NCBI GenBank assembly: GCA_963749875.1
Contig: CAVVOX010000004.1
Coordinates: forward strand, 744,001-808,000
Direction: 5' to 3'
From: JAHQVI01 sp963749875
GTDB taxonomy: Bacteria > Pseudomonadota > Alphaproteobacteria > Rhizobiales > Rhodomicrobiaceae
Length of the DNA stretch: 64,000 nucleotides
In this document: piece by piece, positions 16,477 to 25,199 of the stretch
Numbering within the stretch: the first letter of the stretch is position 1
Layout: the number at the start of each line of letters is the position of its first letter
The notes under the pieces: generated by a model
The model's input: the letters and a program-made list of their open reading frames with translations, nothing else
Told to the model about the DNA's origin: nothing
Databases searched by the model: none
Position numbers and translations under genes: made by a program

Positions 16477-18042
16477 ATGATCGAGTATGCGTTGCTTATC
16501 ATGCTGGGCTTTTGCATTGGCGGGCTTATCGCCTTCCTGCTCGCGCCCACCCTATGGCACCGCGCCGTCCGCCTCACGACCAAGCGGCTTGAGGCGACGA
16601 TGCCGATGTCGCTTTCGGAGATCGAGGCGGACAAGGATCTTCTGCGTGCATCCTATGCGATCCGGATCAGGCGCCTCGAAGCCGGCCTCAACAATGCGCG
16701 CGACAAATCGGCCAATCAGCTTGTCGAGATCAGCAAGCTGCAAATGCAGATCACGGAGCTGAACAACCAGATTGCGGCGCTGAGCGGCCAGCTGGAGGAG
16801 CGCCGGAACGCGGCCAATGTTTTTGAGAGCACGATCCGCAAACGCTTTCCCGAGCTGGAGAATATGGTCGGGGTCGCAAAAGCGGCCTTGGAGGACCGCG
16901 CCCAGGAGATTGCCGATCTCCATGCAAAGCTGACGCGCCGCGAAGAGGTTCTCGAGCTGACGGAGCGCGCCGCCGTGCTTCAGCAGGACGAAATCCACCA
17001 GCTCCGCGAGGCGCTGGAGCAGAGGGGGGCGGATCGGACGGGACGCTTCAAGCGCCGGCCTTCTCAATGGACACTCGACGAATATCGCTCCGAATATGAC
17101 CGGTTGAATGTCGAGCTCTCGAAGATGCGCGAGCAGCTCATCATCGGCCATGAGCGTGAGAACCGGCAGATTTCGGTGCTGAAGACCGAGTTGCAGCAGC
17201 TTGGCGAGCGGATCATGGCCTCCGCCGTGGCCGATGCCAAGCAGACCGCCGAATGGCGTGACGTCGAGCGCGAGGACGGATGGCGCCAGGACCGGCCAGC
17301 CGGCCGCTCTCCCGCCATCCCGTCGCGCAAAGGCGTCGCGGGCCCTGTCATGCGGGCGCAGCCTTGGCCCGGAAACGCGGCCAGAGACGCCGCAAGCGAT
17401 GCAACCCGCACGGCGCAAACCAATACTGCCGGCGCGGGGGGGGCAAAGGAAGCACAGCCGTCACCGCGTCAGACCGCGAAGCCCGTCGAAGAGACCCGGA
17501 CCACAGCGCCAGGCCCGTCCGCCTCGCCGTCTGAACGGCCCTTGAACGAAAGAAAGCCGGAAGAGTCCTCCGTAGCGGGGGCGAGCCGGGAGACGGGGTC
17601 GCAACAGCCCGGGCAAGAGGCGTTGAAGACGCTTCTGGATCGGGGAGCCCGCCTGGCCGGCAAGGAACTGTTCGAAAATGACGTAACGCCCGCTGCCGGG
17701 GCCGGTGGCGGCCAGGCCGAGAAGAAGGACGCGATGCCCGCCCCTCAGCCGGAGACGGGCGATAAAGGCCCGGTCGGTGAACAGGCCGCGCGCTCCGAGC
17801 CAGCTCTCGACCAGGTTTTTCGTGAGATGCTCCACGGGCGTCCGGCAACGCAGGACGGGGCGTTTTCTACGGCGACGCAGGGCGATGGAAAGCAATCGGC
17901 GGCAAGACAGGAAACGCCGAGCGACCAGGAGCAGGCCGCGAACGGAAGTGCCGATGCCGCCACGTCGTCCAACGCCGAGCCGAATAAGACGCAGACGCTG
18001 CTCGATCGCCTCCGCGTCATGCACGAACGGCAGACCGGCTAG
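16477..18042 (+). CDS. membrane-anchored coiled-coil protein, conserved hypothetical
   Basis: A 521-residue protein with one N-terminal transmembrane helix (about residues 4-25), then a long coiled coil (about 55-255, many heptad-like Leu/Ile with Glu/Arg/Gln) and a disordered Pro/Ala/Glu/Gln-rich C-terminal half. It ends in a short amphipathic helix (TQTLLDRLRVMHERQTG). It should be tethered to the inner membrane facing the cytoplasm. I do not recognise a named family, although similar architecture is common in Rhizobiales. It may scaffold a membrane complex; function is unknown. Its TAG stop (18040-18042) is formed by the first base triplet of a tandem repeat pair. Confidence 0.75.
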   Translation: MIEYALLIMLGFCIGGLIAFLLAPTLWHRAVRLTTKRLEATMPMSLSEIEADKDLLRASYAIRIRRLEAGLNNARDKSANQLVEISKLQMQITELNNQIAALSGQLEERRNAANVFESTIRKRFPELENMVGVAKAALEDRAQEIADLHAKLTRREEVLELTERAAVLQQDEIHQLREALEQRGADRTGRFKRRPSQWTLDEYRSEYDRLNVELSKMREQLIIGHERENRQISVLKTELQQLGERIMASAVADAKQTAEWRDVEREDGWRQDRPAGRSPAIPSRKGVAGPVMRAQPWPGNAARDAASDATRTAQTNTAGAGGAKEAQPSPRQTAKPVEETRTTAPGPSASPSERPLNERKPEESSVAGASRETGSQQPGQEALKTLLDRGARLAGKELFENDVTPAAGAGGGQAEKKDAMPAPQPETGDKGPVGEQAARSEPALDQVFREMLHGRPATQDGAFSTATQGDGKQSAARQETPSDQEQAANGSADAATSSNAEPNKTQTLLDRLRVMHERQTG

Positions 18043-18167
18043 ATCAACCCCCGTTCAAGTTGAACCACTTGAACGAGGTTAAGTTGATCTATTTCTATCG
18101 GTTGGCGCAACTGTTCCCGCGTCCATCCCCGCCTTCGCGGGATATGCTTGGATGCGCGTTGCGCTAG
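18039..18167 (+). repeat. double-hairpin repeat family 1, copy 5 (first of a tandem pair)
   Basis: Full unit from CTAG (18039-18042) to CTAG (18164-18167). Hairpin 1 loop is TTGAACCA. The hairpin 2 tip is one G shorter (CGCGGGATATG). The terminal CTAG is shared with the next copy. Confidence 0.9.
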
Positions 18168-18293
18168 ATCAACCCTCGTTCAATTGGAATCACTTGGACG
18201 AGGTCAAGTTGATCTATTTCTATCGGTTAGCGCAACTGTTCCCGCGTCCATCCCCGCTTTTGCGGGGACATGCTTGGACGCGCGTTGCGCTAG
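18164..18293 (+). repeat. double-hairpin repeat family 1, copy 6 (second of a tandem pair)
   Basis: Full unit in the same orientation as copy 5, beginning at the shared CTAG and ending at CTAG (18290-18293). It differs at several positions (CAATTGGAATCACTTGG in hairpin 1, CCCCGCTTTTGCGGGG in hairpin 2), so it is not a recent exact duplication. Confidence 0.9.
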
Positions 18294-18390
18294 CGTGGGA
18301 TCAGCAAGTTAGGTGGAAACAACTCGGCTTGTGGATGCGCTTAACCACCTCTCCCAAGGTAAGCGCTTGTCGCTCACCGTAAAGGTTCGC

Positions 18391-18525
18391 GAGCGGAAAA
18401 GGTCGGGATGCGTCAGCATTCCGGGTTAGGGGATCATGAATCGATAGGGAGTCGCCCCTCACCCCAACCCTCTCCCAAGGCAGAGGGGGCTTCCGGCGCA
18501 AGCCCGATCGATTTGACTCGAACTG
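18391..18525 (+). repeat. dispersed repeat family 3 (CTCACCCCAACCCTCTCCC type), copy 1
   Basis: GC-rich sequence with GAGCGGA..AGG, TTAGGGGAT, ATCGATAG, CTCACCCCAACCCTCTCCC and a partly complementary AGAGGGGG. The same order of blocks, diverged, recurs at 39454-39592. Elements with the phrase CTCACCCCAACCCTCTCCC are common between genes in many proteobacteria. Confidence 0.65.
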
Positions 18526-18533
18526 ATCTTGCT

Positions 18534-19289
18534 TCAGAGCGAATTATCGTGCCCGCCCGTCGACAGGATTCGTTGGCTTGTTCCTTCCAGGCAAAGCGCC
18601 GTCAGGTGACCGGTGAAGACCGCGCCGGTGTCGATATTGATGCGGTTCGGCAGGATCTCCGGCGCGGAAACGGGTGTGTGCCCGTGGACGATCACCTTGC
18701 CGAAATTGCCGCGGAAAGCGAGAAACTCGTCCCGGATGAACAGGCAGTCGCTTTCAGCCTGCCGCCCAAGCGGGACGCCGGGCCGGACGCCTGCATGAAC
18801 GAAGAAATAGTCGCCTAGCTCGACGCTGATGCGAAGCTTTTCCAGGAATTTCCGGTGCGACCGCGGCAAAGCGACATCCAGCCGGCTGATGATGTATCTC
18901 ACATCCGTCGCGCCATAATCCTCTACATCGAACTCGACGCCGTAGGAGCGGGCCGTCGCAAGCCCGCCATTCATCGCCCAGACGTCGAAATGCTCGGGGT
19001 GATTAAAGATCCGCAGCATCATGTCTTCATGATTGCCGCGCAGGAACACCTGCTCGAACCGCTGGGGGAGCCCATGAACCAGCAGGTCGATAACGCCTCG
19101 GCTATCGGGCCCGCGATCGATATAGTCCCCCATGAAGATCAGCACGGGGCAGGTCGAGGGGCGCGCGGCCTCATGCTCGGTGATCAGGTCCAGAAGCATC
19201 TTGAGCAGATCCAGCCTGCCGTGGATGTCTCCGATCGCGTACACTCTCAGACCCCGCGGGATGCTTGCTGTGGCGTCCAGGGCGGGCAT
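18534..19289 (-). CDS. PPP-family metallophosphatase (serine/threonine phosphatase-like)
   Basis: A 251-residue calcineurin-like phosphoesterase of the bacterial PPP group with all metal-binding motifs: GDIHG (residues 20-24), GDYIDRG (54-60), GNHE (85-88), and HGHT in the C-terminal third. This is the signature of Ser/Thr protein phosphatases such as PrpA or of ApaH-type diadenosine tetraphosphatases; length and DYIDRG favour the protein phosphatase group. The ATG at 19289 has GGAG nine bases upstream; the frame is open 26 codons further but without support. Substrate unknown. Cytoplasmic. Confidence 0.88.
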   Translation of the reverse strand: MPALDATASIPRGLRVYAIGDIHGRLDLLKMLLDLITEHEAARPSTCPVLIFMGDYIDRGPDSRGVIDLLVHGLPQRFEQVFLRGNHEDMMLRIFNHPEHFDVWAMNGGLATARSYGVEFDVEDYGATDVRYIISRLDVALPRSHRKFLEKLRISVELGDYFFVHAGVRPGVPLGRQAESDCLFIRDEFLAFRGNFGKVIVHGHTPVSAPEILPNRINIDTGAVFTGHLTALCLEGTSQRILSTGGHDNSL

Positions 19290-19623
19290 TGGCGATCGCT
19301 CCTTTCTTTGTCGCAAGAGCCTCGTCGCCCAGTCTGAACCAGAATTCTGCTGGAGTAGAACCGTCAATATCGGTTTTCATGCCAGGACCCCGGCGCCAGG
19401 TCGAGCAGGCGCCTCAACACACTTTCGGCACAGTTTTTCGACTTCATCCTATTAGATAAGTCGCCATTCGTTACGGAAGGTTCAACAAGATCGCCGCTCG
19501 GCGGCGATGAACTTAACGACAAGACGAATGTAGACTTCCAAGCGGTGGGCCGAGGCGGCAATATTGCGCATCTCCCGCATGGCGAAATGCTTTCGGCTGC
19601 CGGGGAGGCAGAGGAACGAAAAC
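19290..19623. other. divergent intergenic region (phosphatase / TAXI receptor)
   Basis: 334 bases containing the start regions of both divergent genes. No repeat, RNA gene or clear operator is seen. Confidence 0.5.
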
Positions 19624-20622
19624 ATGGCTAGGCCGGTCAGGCTCTTCGGCTGTCTTGCTCTGCTCGCGATCGGATTGTCCGCCCCCACTAAGGCGCAGCA
19701 GGACCCTTATGCCGCCGCGAGCCGCTGGACCGTCGGCATCATGACCGGAGACATGAAAGGAACGGCGCTGCGGATGGCAAACGACATGGCGCTCGCCCTG
19801 AATGACGGTCCGAACCTGCGGATCGTGCCCATGATCGGCGAGAGCTCCATTCAGAATGTGACCGATCTCGTTCATCTGAAAGGAGTCGATGCTGCCATCG
19901 TCCAGTCCGATGTCTTAACCTATTTGCGGCGCACGAATGATTTTCCGGGCATCGAGGAGACGATTCAGTTCGTTGGAAAGCTTCACTCGGCCGAGCTTCA
20001 TGTGCTTTCACGCATGAACTATCTGTGTCTTGCCGAGCTTGCCGGGCGCAAGGTCAATTTCGGCCCGGTCGGCAGCGGAAGCTCGCTGACCGCGCAGGCG
20101 GTCTTTGAGGCAAGCGGAGTGCAGGTGCAGCCGCAATATCTGCCTCATGCGCTGGCGGCGGAGCGGTTGCGCAAGGGACAGCTGGATGCCATGGTCTTCG
20201 TATCCGGGAAACCGTCGGACGCCTTCGACGAGATCCGCTATACGGACGGGGTCCACTTTCTCGATGTCGCGTTCTCCTCGGGTCTGCAGCGGGATTATCT
20301 GCCGGCCATCATGACCCACGATGACTATCCCGATCTGATCGCGCCCGATGAGACGGTGAGCACGATCGCGGTCAGCTCCGTTCTCGCCGTCACCAAAATG
20401 CCATCTGACAGCGAGCGCTATGCCAAGTTGGAGCGCCTCGTTGATCGGCTGTTTTCGAGGATTGAGCAGTTCAGACGGCCGCCAAATCATGTGAAATGGA
20501 GAGAAGTTGCACTTTCTGCACCGGTAAATGGCTGGACACGCTTCCCACCGGCGCAACAATGGCTTAAGAATAACCCGGAGTCCGCGGCAGCGAAGACTGC
20601 GACCGCGCAGCGCCGCGAGTGA
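19624..20622 (+). CDS. TAXI-family TRAP solute receptor, orphan
   Basis: A 332-residue periplasmic receptor of the TAXI type: signal peptide 1-22 (ending PTKA), then the two-lobe fold with the family block KVNFGPVGSGSSLTAQAVFE near residues 144-163. TAXI receptors normally work with a single fused QM permease, but no TAXI permease lies within several kilobases on either side. It may therefore serve a distant permease or have a sensing role. GAGG precedes the ATG at 19624 by nine bases; an in-frame upstream ATG at 19564 would bury the signal peptide. Confidence 0.85.
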   Translation: MARPVRLFGCLALLAIGLSAPTKAQQDPYAAASRWTVGIMTGDMKGTALRMANDMALALNDGPNLRIVPMIGESSIQNVTDLVHLKGVDAAIVQSDVLTYLRRTNDFPGIEETIQFVGKLHSAELHVLSRMNYLCLAELAGRKVNFGPVGSGSSLTAQAVFEASGVQVQPQYLPHALAAERLRKGQLDAMVFVSGKPSDAFDEIRYTDGVHFLDVAFSSGLQRDYLPAIMTHDDYPDLIAPDETVSTIAVSSVLAVTKMPSDSERYAKLERLVDRLFSRIEQFRRPPNHVKWREVALSAPVNGWTRFPPAQQWLKNNPESAAAKTATAQRRE

Positions 20623-20851
20623 GCGCTGCTTTACCGCGACATTTTGCGGGCATCGGCGGCGGGACGAAAGAAGGGCACTGGGTCTCGGCAAAAAAGAATG
20701 TGGCCTCTATTGTGGCACGGCGCTTAGAGAAGACCCTGAGACGCTTTTCAAAGGCGTCGGGCCTTGGTATCAGCAAGAGAGCCAAAGCAATCCGGAGGCG
20801 GCGAAGGGGCTTTGGCGGCACTATTAGGGATTGAGTAAAGGGCGTCTTGGA

Positions 20852-23128
20852 ATGGATAACGACGATAAGCGCACCTCTCCTGATGACGAGACCCCTCCCG
20901 GCCTCGAAAACGAATCCGAGGACGCTCATGACTACGGCGCCCGCGACACGTCACGTGAACAGGCTGAGGCGGCCAGAAAGAATAATGGCGGCACCAACAA
21001 CACGATCTCCTTCCCGAAAGCAAAAAGTAACGACCAGGATACGCGGAGTGACGAGGATTTCGGCATGCCGGACCTTAGCTTCTTCCGCGAGGAATTGAGT
21101 GCTCCGAAAGCGACAGGCGAACAGAGCGTCGCCGATGCGCTGACCGCCGCCCGGAGCGGTCTTGAGGGACCGCCGCAGGAGGAAACGGGCTGGCAGGATA
21201 CCGGCAGCATTGAGAAGCCGCCGTTTCTTGAAACGCTTGCCGACATGGCCAAGTCCGACGCCGGCGAGGACGGGGAAGCACCCGCGCTCGGTGAGTTGAG
21301 CCACGAAGATTTTTCCCAGAGCCAGGCGACGGTCATGCCCTTCCCGGGCAGCACGGTTCAGCGCTCCACCGAACCGGAGCCGTCCGAACTTCTGGGCGGA
21401 TCGACCGAAAGCCGGGGCGTCGATCTGTTCGGATCAGACCAAGGTGAACCGGCGGAGGCGCTACCGGATTTCGATCCGAACAATAAGGATTCCATTGCCG
21501 ATGCCGTGCATTCGGCACTGCGCAATGTCTATGGCGGCACGAGCGCGAACCAGGACGACGACGGTCCCGAAATCGGCGGTTTTACGGTCGCGGAGTCGCT
21601 CCGTCAGGCAGCCGCCGCCGAGACCGGCGACGCGGACGAATTCTGGGCCGATAGCGACCAGGATTGGCGTGATGAGCGGCAGGGCGGCTATGAGGCGCCG
21701 GTCGCGAGCGGAGCGGCTGCGGGCGAGGCGGATCCGGACACGGTGCTGGACTATCTCTATGGCGATCGTCGCGATCGCACGCGCGAGCAGAAGCCGCTTC
21801 CCGGCGAGGCGTCCTTGAGAGATCTGGGCGAAGCGTCCGGTCATGACCGCGACTGGCCCGGGAATCTTGGCTATGGCGAGGGCGACCCCTATCGCGATCG
21901 CGGCCGGCATTTTTCCGACCGGCGGCCGGGGCGCGGCTATGAAGACGAAGAGCCGGATGTCACCGAATGGGCGCAGCCGCCCTTTGTTACCAGCTCATCC
22001 GGGACGATGCCGGAAGGCCAATATATGACGCCGATGCCCTCGGCAAACCAGGAAAGCCTGGCCGCAGGCAGTCCGGATAGCAGCCATTTGCTCGGCGCGG
22101 CCGGATTGGGACTGATCGGCGGCATTGCGCTGGCCGGCGTTCTGGCGGTCTTCGTGTTCAATTCATTCGTCGAAGAAAACGACCCGAGGATTGCAAGAGT
22201 GACGCCGAAAGTCGTGGAGCGCCTCGGCTCCGAACCGGACGCGGCGCCGCAGATCACGGAGAATGCCGCCCCTCCGGCTGCAACGGTTGTGGAGGAGCCG
22301 CCGCGCGAGCCGCGCACGGCAGCCGTGCAGCCTGAGCCCGAACCGGAGCCTCCGGTAATCGAGGAGCCGTCTCCTCGGGAGAAGGCGTTGGCGGCAGGAG
22401 AGAAACTCTATGCGGCGAATGCGATCGGCAGGGGCGGCACGCCAATTCCGCTTGAGATCGGGCTGACGGATGCCGCCGATGAAGAGGCGACGCTGATCAG
22501 CGTAAAGGGGCTGCCGACCGATGCCAAGCTTTCGACCGGCATTGACGTGGGCGGCGGCCAGTGGCTCCTGCCGCCGTCGCGACTGGCCGCTCTGACGGTG
22601 ACCACGCCGGAAGGCTTATCGGGCGGGTTCGAGCTTGAGGTGCAACTGCTCAAGGACGATGCGCAGACGCCGCTTTCCGACCCGATCGCGTTCCGGGTCC
22701 GCGTCGCGGGTCCAAACGAGAAGATCGAGGCGGAAAGCGCCGCTACGGCCGTACCGAAGGATGAGGCCGCATTGGCGATCGCCAGTGCCGACCGTGCCGC
22801 GCAGATCGCGGAAGTGCCTGAGGAAACGCCCCGGATCGAAACGGACGTTCTCACTCAGCTGCTCATCCGCGACGGGAATAAGCTGATGCGGAACGGCGAT
22901 ATTTTGGCCGCACGCCGGCTCTATGAGCAGGCGGCGGCGAGCGACAATCCCGAGGCGGCTCTGGCGATGGGACGGTCCTTTGACCCGAGCTATTTCGAAA
23001 AGCTCCCCATCAAGACGGGCAAGCCGGATCCAGCCACGGCTTTCCAATGGTACAAGAAGGCCCTCGACGGCGGTCTTGTCACGGCGCGCGTCAAGATCGA
23101 CGGGCTGAAGCAGTGGCTGCAGCGCTGA
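20852..23128 (+). CDS. large acidic membrane protein with C-terminal Sel1-like region
   Basis: A 758-residue protein in three parts. Residues 1-410 are acidic, disordered and rich in Asp, Glu, Gly and Ser. A single transmembrane helix (about 417-441, GLGLIGGIALAGVLAVFVF) follows. The periplasmic part has a Pro/Glu-rich spacer, a small beta-rich domain (about 525-625) and a C-terminal helical region (about 675-758) with Sel1/TPR-like character (GDILAARRLYEQAAASDNPE, FQWYKKALDGG). Similar proteins occur in Rhizobiales without an established role. Sel1 repeats usually mediate protein interactions, often in envelope processes. A strong terminator follows. Confidence 0.75.
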   Translation: MDNDDKRTSPDDETPPGLENESEDAHDYGARDTSREQAEAARKNNGGTNNTISFPKAKSNDQDTRSDEDFGMPDLSFFREELSAPKATGEQSVADALTAARSGLEGPPQEETGWQDTGSIEKPPFLETLADMAKSDAGEDGEAPALGELSHEDFSQSQATVMPFPGSTVQRSTEPEPSELLGGSTESRGVDLFGSDQGEPAEALPDFDPNNKDSIADAVHSALRNVYGGTSANQDDDGPEIGGFTVAESLRQAAAAETGDADEFWADSDQDWRDERQGGYEAPVASGAAAGEADPDTVLDYLYGDRRDRTREQKPLPGEASLRDLGEASGHDRDWPGNLGYGEGDPYRDRGRHFSDRRPGRGYEDEEPDVTEWAQPPFVTSSSGTMPEGQYMTPMPSANQESLAAGSPDSSHLLGAAGLGLIGGIALAGVLAVFVFNSFVEENDPRIARVTPKVVERLGSEPDAAPQITENAAPPAATVVEEPPREPRTAAVQPEPEPEPPVIEEPSPREKALAAGEKLYAANAIGRGGTPIPLEIGLTDAADEEATLISVKGLPTDAKLSTGIDVGGGQWLLPPSRLAALTVTTPEGLSGGFELEVQLLKDDAQTPLSDPIAFRVRVAGPNEKIEAESAATAVPKDEAALAIASADRAAQIAEVPEETPRIETDVLTQLLIRDGNKLMRNGDILAARRLYEQAAASDNPEAALAMGRSFDPSYFEKLPIKTGKPDPATAFQWYKKALDGGLVTARVKIDGLKQWLQR

Positions 23129-23170
23129 TTTCGGCGCGACGCTGCAGAGACCAGAGGCCAGGAATTGTTC

Positions 23171-23200
23171 GCCTCGGTGCGTGTGCACTGAGGCGTTTTT
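23171..23200 (+). terminator. Rho-independent terminator after the Sel1-like gene
   Basis: Stem GCCTCGGTGC (23171-23180) pairs with GCACTGAGGC (23185-23194) through one G-T pair, with loop GTGT, followed by GTTTTTGTT. It lies 43 bases after the stop codon and before the 3' end of the opposing gene. Confidence 0.85.
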
Positions 23201-23216
23201 GTTGCGGCGCGGGCTT

Positions 23217-24257
23217 TCAGCTGTCGGCCTTGCGCGCGGGCTTATAGACGAAGTGGGTGCGGACGATACCGTGATCATTGGTGCCGTCCTGGTCCTTATG
23301 CTCGTCGCGATTGAGGTGATCGTTATAGACGTCCATGCCGTCAAACGCCCAGATGCGGTCGCGGCTGTTGTCGTAGAACTCCTCGGAAACCAGGATGTGG
23401 TCGAGGCTTTCGTGCATTCCCTGGTACACATGCGTGTAGTAGACGTCGCGCTCGGACCGGTATTGCTGAAGCGTCTGGCCTGAATAAAGCGATGTATCGC
23501 CGCCGCCGGTTGACAATGTGGTCAGATAGCGCGGCTGCTCGGTCAGGATGTTCAGCGTGTTCGAAAGGTCACCGTCATTGAGGTCGCCGAGCACGATTAT
23601 CGGCGTGTGCGTCCGCTTCAGGCGTTCGGTCAGAATGATCCGGAGAGCCGTCGCCTCCGCGGTTCTGCGGATGGTCGACAGACCGGCGCCGATCCCCTTG
23701 CGGTGATCCTCGTATTTCGTCTTATCGTCGCGATACCAGCCTTCGAAGAAGATGTCCGTCGGGCGCTTCGATTTGAAGTGACAGACATAAACCTGGATGT
23801 CCTCCTCATCGTCGCGCGGGCGGATGGAGAAGTGCAGAACCGGGCGCGAAAACGCATTCAGATTGACGCTGATGTCCGGCGTCTGCGCATCGTCACCGCT
23901 GCTTTCCAGCTTGAAGGCGTCCGGAAAGCGGGTAATCCATTCGGGCTCGCCGACCAGCATGTCCCGCCGCACGGCCGCAGCGCAGACAATGCTTTCGCCG
24001 GCATGGCCCTCGGGGACGAGCAGCTCGTACTCGTCCTCGGCTTTCGCCTCCTGGAACGCGCGCTTCAAAGACGCCGCGTGCCAGAGCTCCTGAAATCCGA
24101 AGACGTCCGATCTGAGGATACCGAGCGTCCGACCGGTCCATGCGATCTTTTTCTTATATTCGTCTTCCGTCCAGCCGTCTTTCCGGTACATCCGCAGACC
24201 GGGTTCGTTGAGATTGTAGAGATTGAACGTCGTCAAGGTCAGTTTTCTTGCGCGCAT
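23217..24257 (-). CDS. endonuclease/exonuclease/phosphatase (EEP) family hydrolase
   Basis: A 346-residue cytoplasmic member of the Mg2+-dependent EEP superfamily (DNase I / exonuclease III / inositol phosphatase fold). Active-site motifs appear in order: TFNLYNL (residues 10-16, metal-binding Asn), FGFQE (53-57, metal-binding Glu), CHFKSKR (159-165, catalytic His), GDLND (224-228, metal-binding Asp and Asn), SLDHILV and NDHGIV (final Asp-His). There is no signal peptide. The substrate cannot be told: DNA, RNA or a phosphoester are possible. It is convergent with the Sel1-like gene and separated from it by the terminator. Confidence 0.85.
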   Translation of the reverse strand: MRARKLTLTTFNLYNLNEPGLRMYRKDGWTEDEYKKKIAWTGRTLGILRSDVFGFQELWHAASLKRAFQEAKAEDEYELLVPEGHAGESIVCAAAVRRDMLVGEPEWITRFPDAFKLESSGDDAQTPDISVNLNAFSRPVLHFSIRPRDDEEDIQVYVCHFKSKRPTDIFFEGWYRDDKTKYEDHRKGIGAGLSTIRRTAEATALRIILTERLKRTHTPIIVLGDLNDGDLSNTLNILTEQPRYLTTLSTGGGDTSLYSGQTLQQYRSERDVYYTHVYQGMHESLDHILVSEEFYDNSRDRIWAFDGMDVYNDHLNRDEHKDQDGTNDHGIVRTHFVYKPARKADS

Positions 24258-24569
24258 AAATGTATTCCCAAGTATGAATGCCTATGACGAAGAGAAATAA
24301 TGCTGTGCGCCTGCTATTTTGCCGGCGATTCCCAGAAAAGCAATCCGCAACGAAATATTTACGCGGGAGCAGCGCTCGCTCGTCGCAAGCCGGCCCGCTT
24401 AGCCCACCATCAGTTCGGATGGAAACGACTCCATAGATTGAGCAGATCATCTCTCCCTGTGGAGGGCTCAGCGATGCAGCATACTCTGCGTCGTCCCGGC
24501 CCCAAAGAGCTGGGACCTACTCGCCTCACAATGCGCCGAAACGCCTGCTGACAGGCGATTGGATCCCGC
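24258..24569. other. intergenic region upstream of the EEP gene
   Basis: 312 bases between two leftward genes. It should hold the EEP promoter. A CTGGGAC / GTCCCGG pair near 24496-24520 is a weak hairpin. I see no gene. Confidence 0.45.
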
Positions 24570-25148
24570 CTAGCCCAGCTCCCGCCCCATCATGTAGAAC
24601 TCGTCATTCGGCCGCATGGAAGTGAAATTAGCCAGCCGGTTGCTAAGGCCGAAGAGCGCCGTAATCCCGGCGATGTCCCAGATGTCGTCATCGGTAAAGC
24701 CGTGCTTGCGCAGCAGCTCGAACTCCTGATCGTCGATCGCGCGCGAATCCCGGGAAACCTTCAGCGCGAAATCCAGCATGGCCTTCTGCTTCGGCGTAAT
24801 ATCGGCCTTGCGGTAATTGATGGCGACCTGATCGGCGATCAGCGGGTTCTTCGCCCGGATGCGAAGAATGGCGCCGTGCGCAATCACGCAATAATGGCAA
24901 TCATTGTCGCCCGAGGTGGCGACGACGATCATCTCCCGCTCGGCCTTGGTCAGCCCACCCTCCTTCTCCATCAGCGCATCGTGATAGGCGAAGAAGGCGC
25001 GGAACTCATCGGGCCGGTGCGCCAGGGCCAGAAACACGTTCGGCACGAAGCCGGCCTTCTCCTGCACGGCGAGGATGCGCTCGCGAATATCCTCCGGCAG
25101 ATCGCTAATGTCGGGCACGGGGTAGCGGCTGATCGCGGCTGCACACAT
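24570..25148 (-). CDS. AhpD-like peroxidase-related enzyme
   Basis: A 192-residue alkylhydroperoxidase D-fold protein of the peroxidase-related enzyme group. The redox centre is C84-H-Y-C87 with His91 in DNDCHYCVIAHG, as in AhpD, where the Cys pair reduces peroxides or passes electrons. The N-terminal PVPDISDLPEDIRERI and the C-terminal NRLANFTSMRPNDEFYMMGR stretches are typical of this subfamily. It is cytoplasmic and probably acts in oxidative stress defence; the natural reductant is unknown. An IS630 element is inserted about 50 bases upstream of its start, which may affect expression. Confidence 0.88.
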   Translation of the reverse strand: MCAAAISRYPVPDISDLPEDIRERILAVQEKAGFVPNVFLALAHRPDEFRAFFAYHDALMEKEGGLTKAEREMIVVATSGDNDCHYCVIAHGAILRIRAKNPLIADQVAINYRKADITPKQKAMLDFALKVSRDSRAIDDQEFELLRKHGFTDDDIWDIAGITALFGLSNRLANFTSMRPNDEFYMMGRELG

Positions 25149-25199
25149 AGTCTCCTCCTCCGGGGCGCTTCAATGCGCCTTTAATGCTGTTTGATGCTA

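Noticed and set aside
18039..18293. Tandem palindromic units resembling a tiny CRISPR array
   Set aside because: Only two units, no unique spacers of constant length, and the same unit is dispersed singly elsewhere.
22616..23431. Minus-strand open frame opposite the Sel1-like and EEP genes
   Set aside because: It spans a terminator and two real genes on different strands and has no family features.
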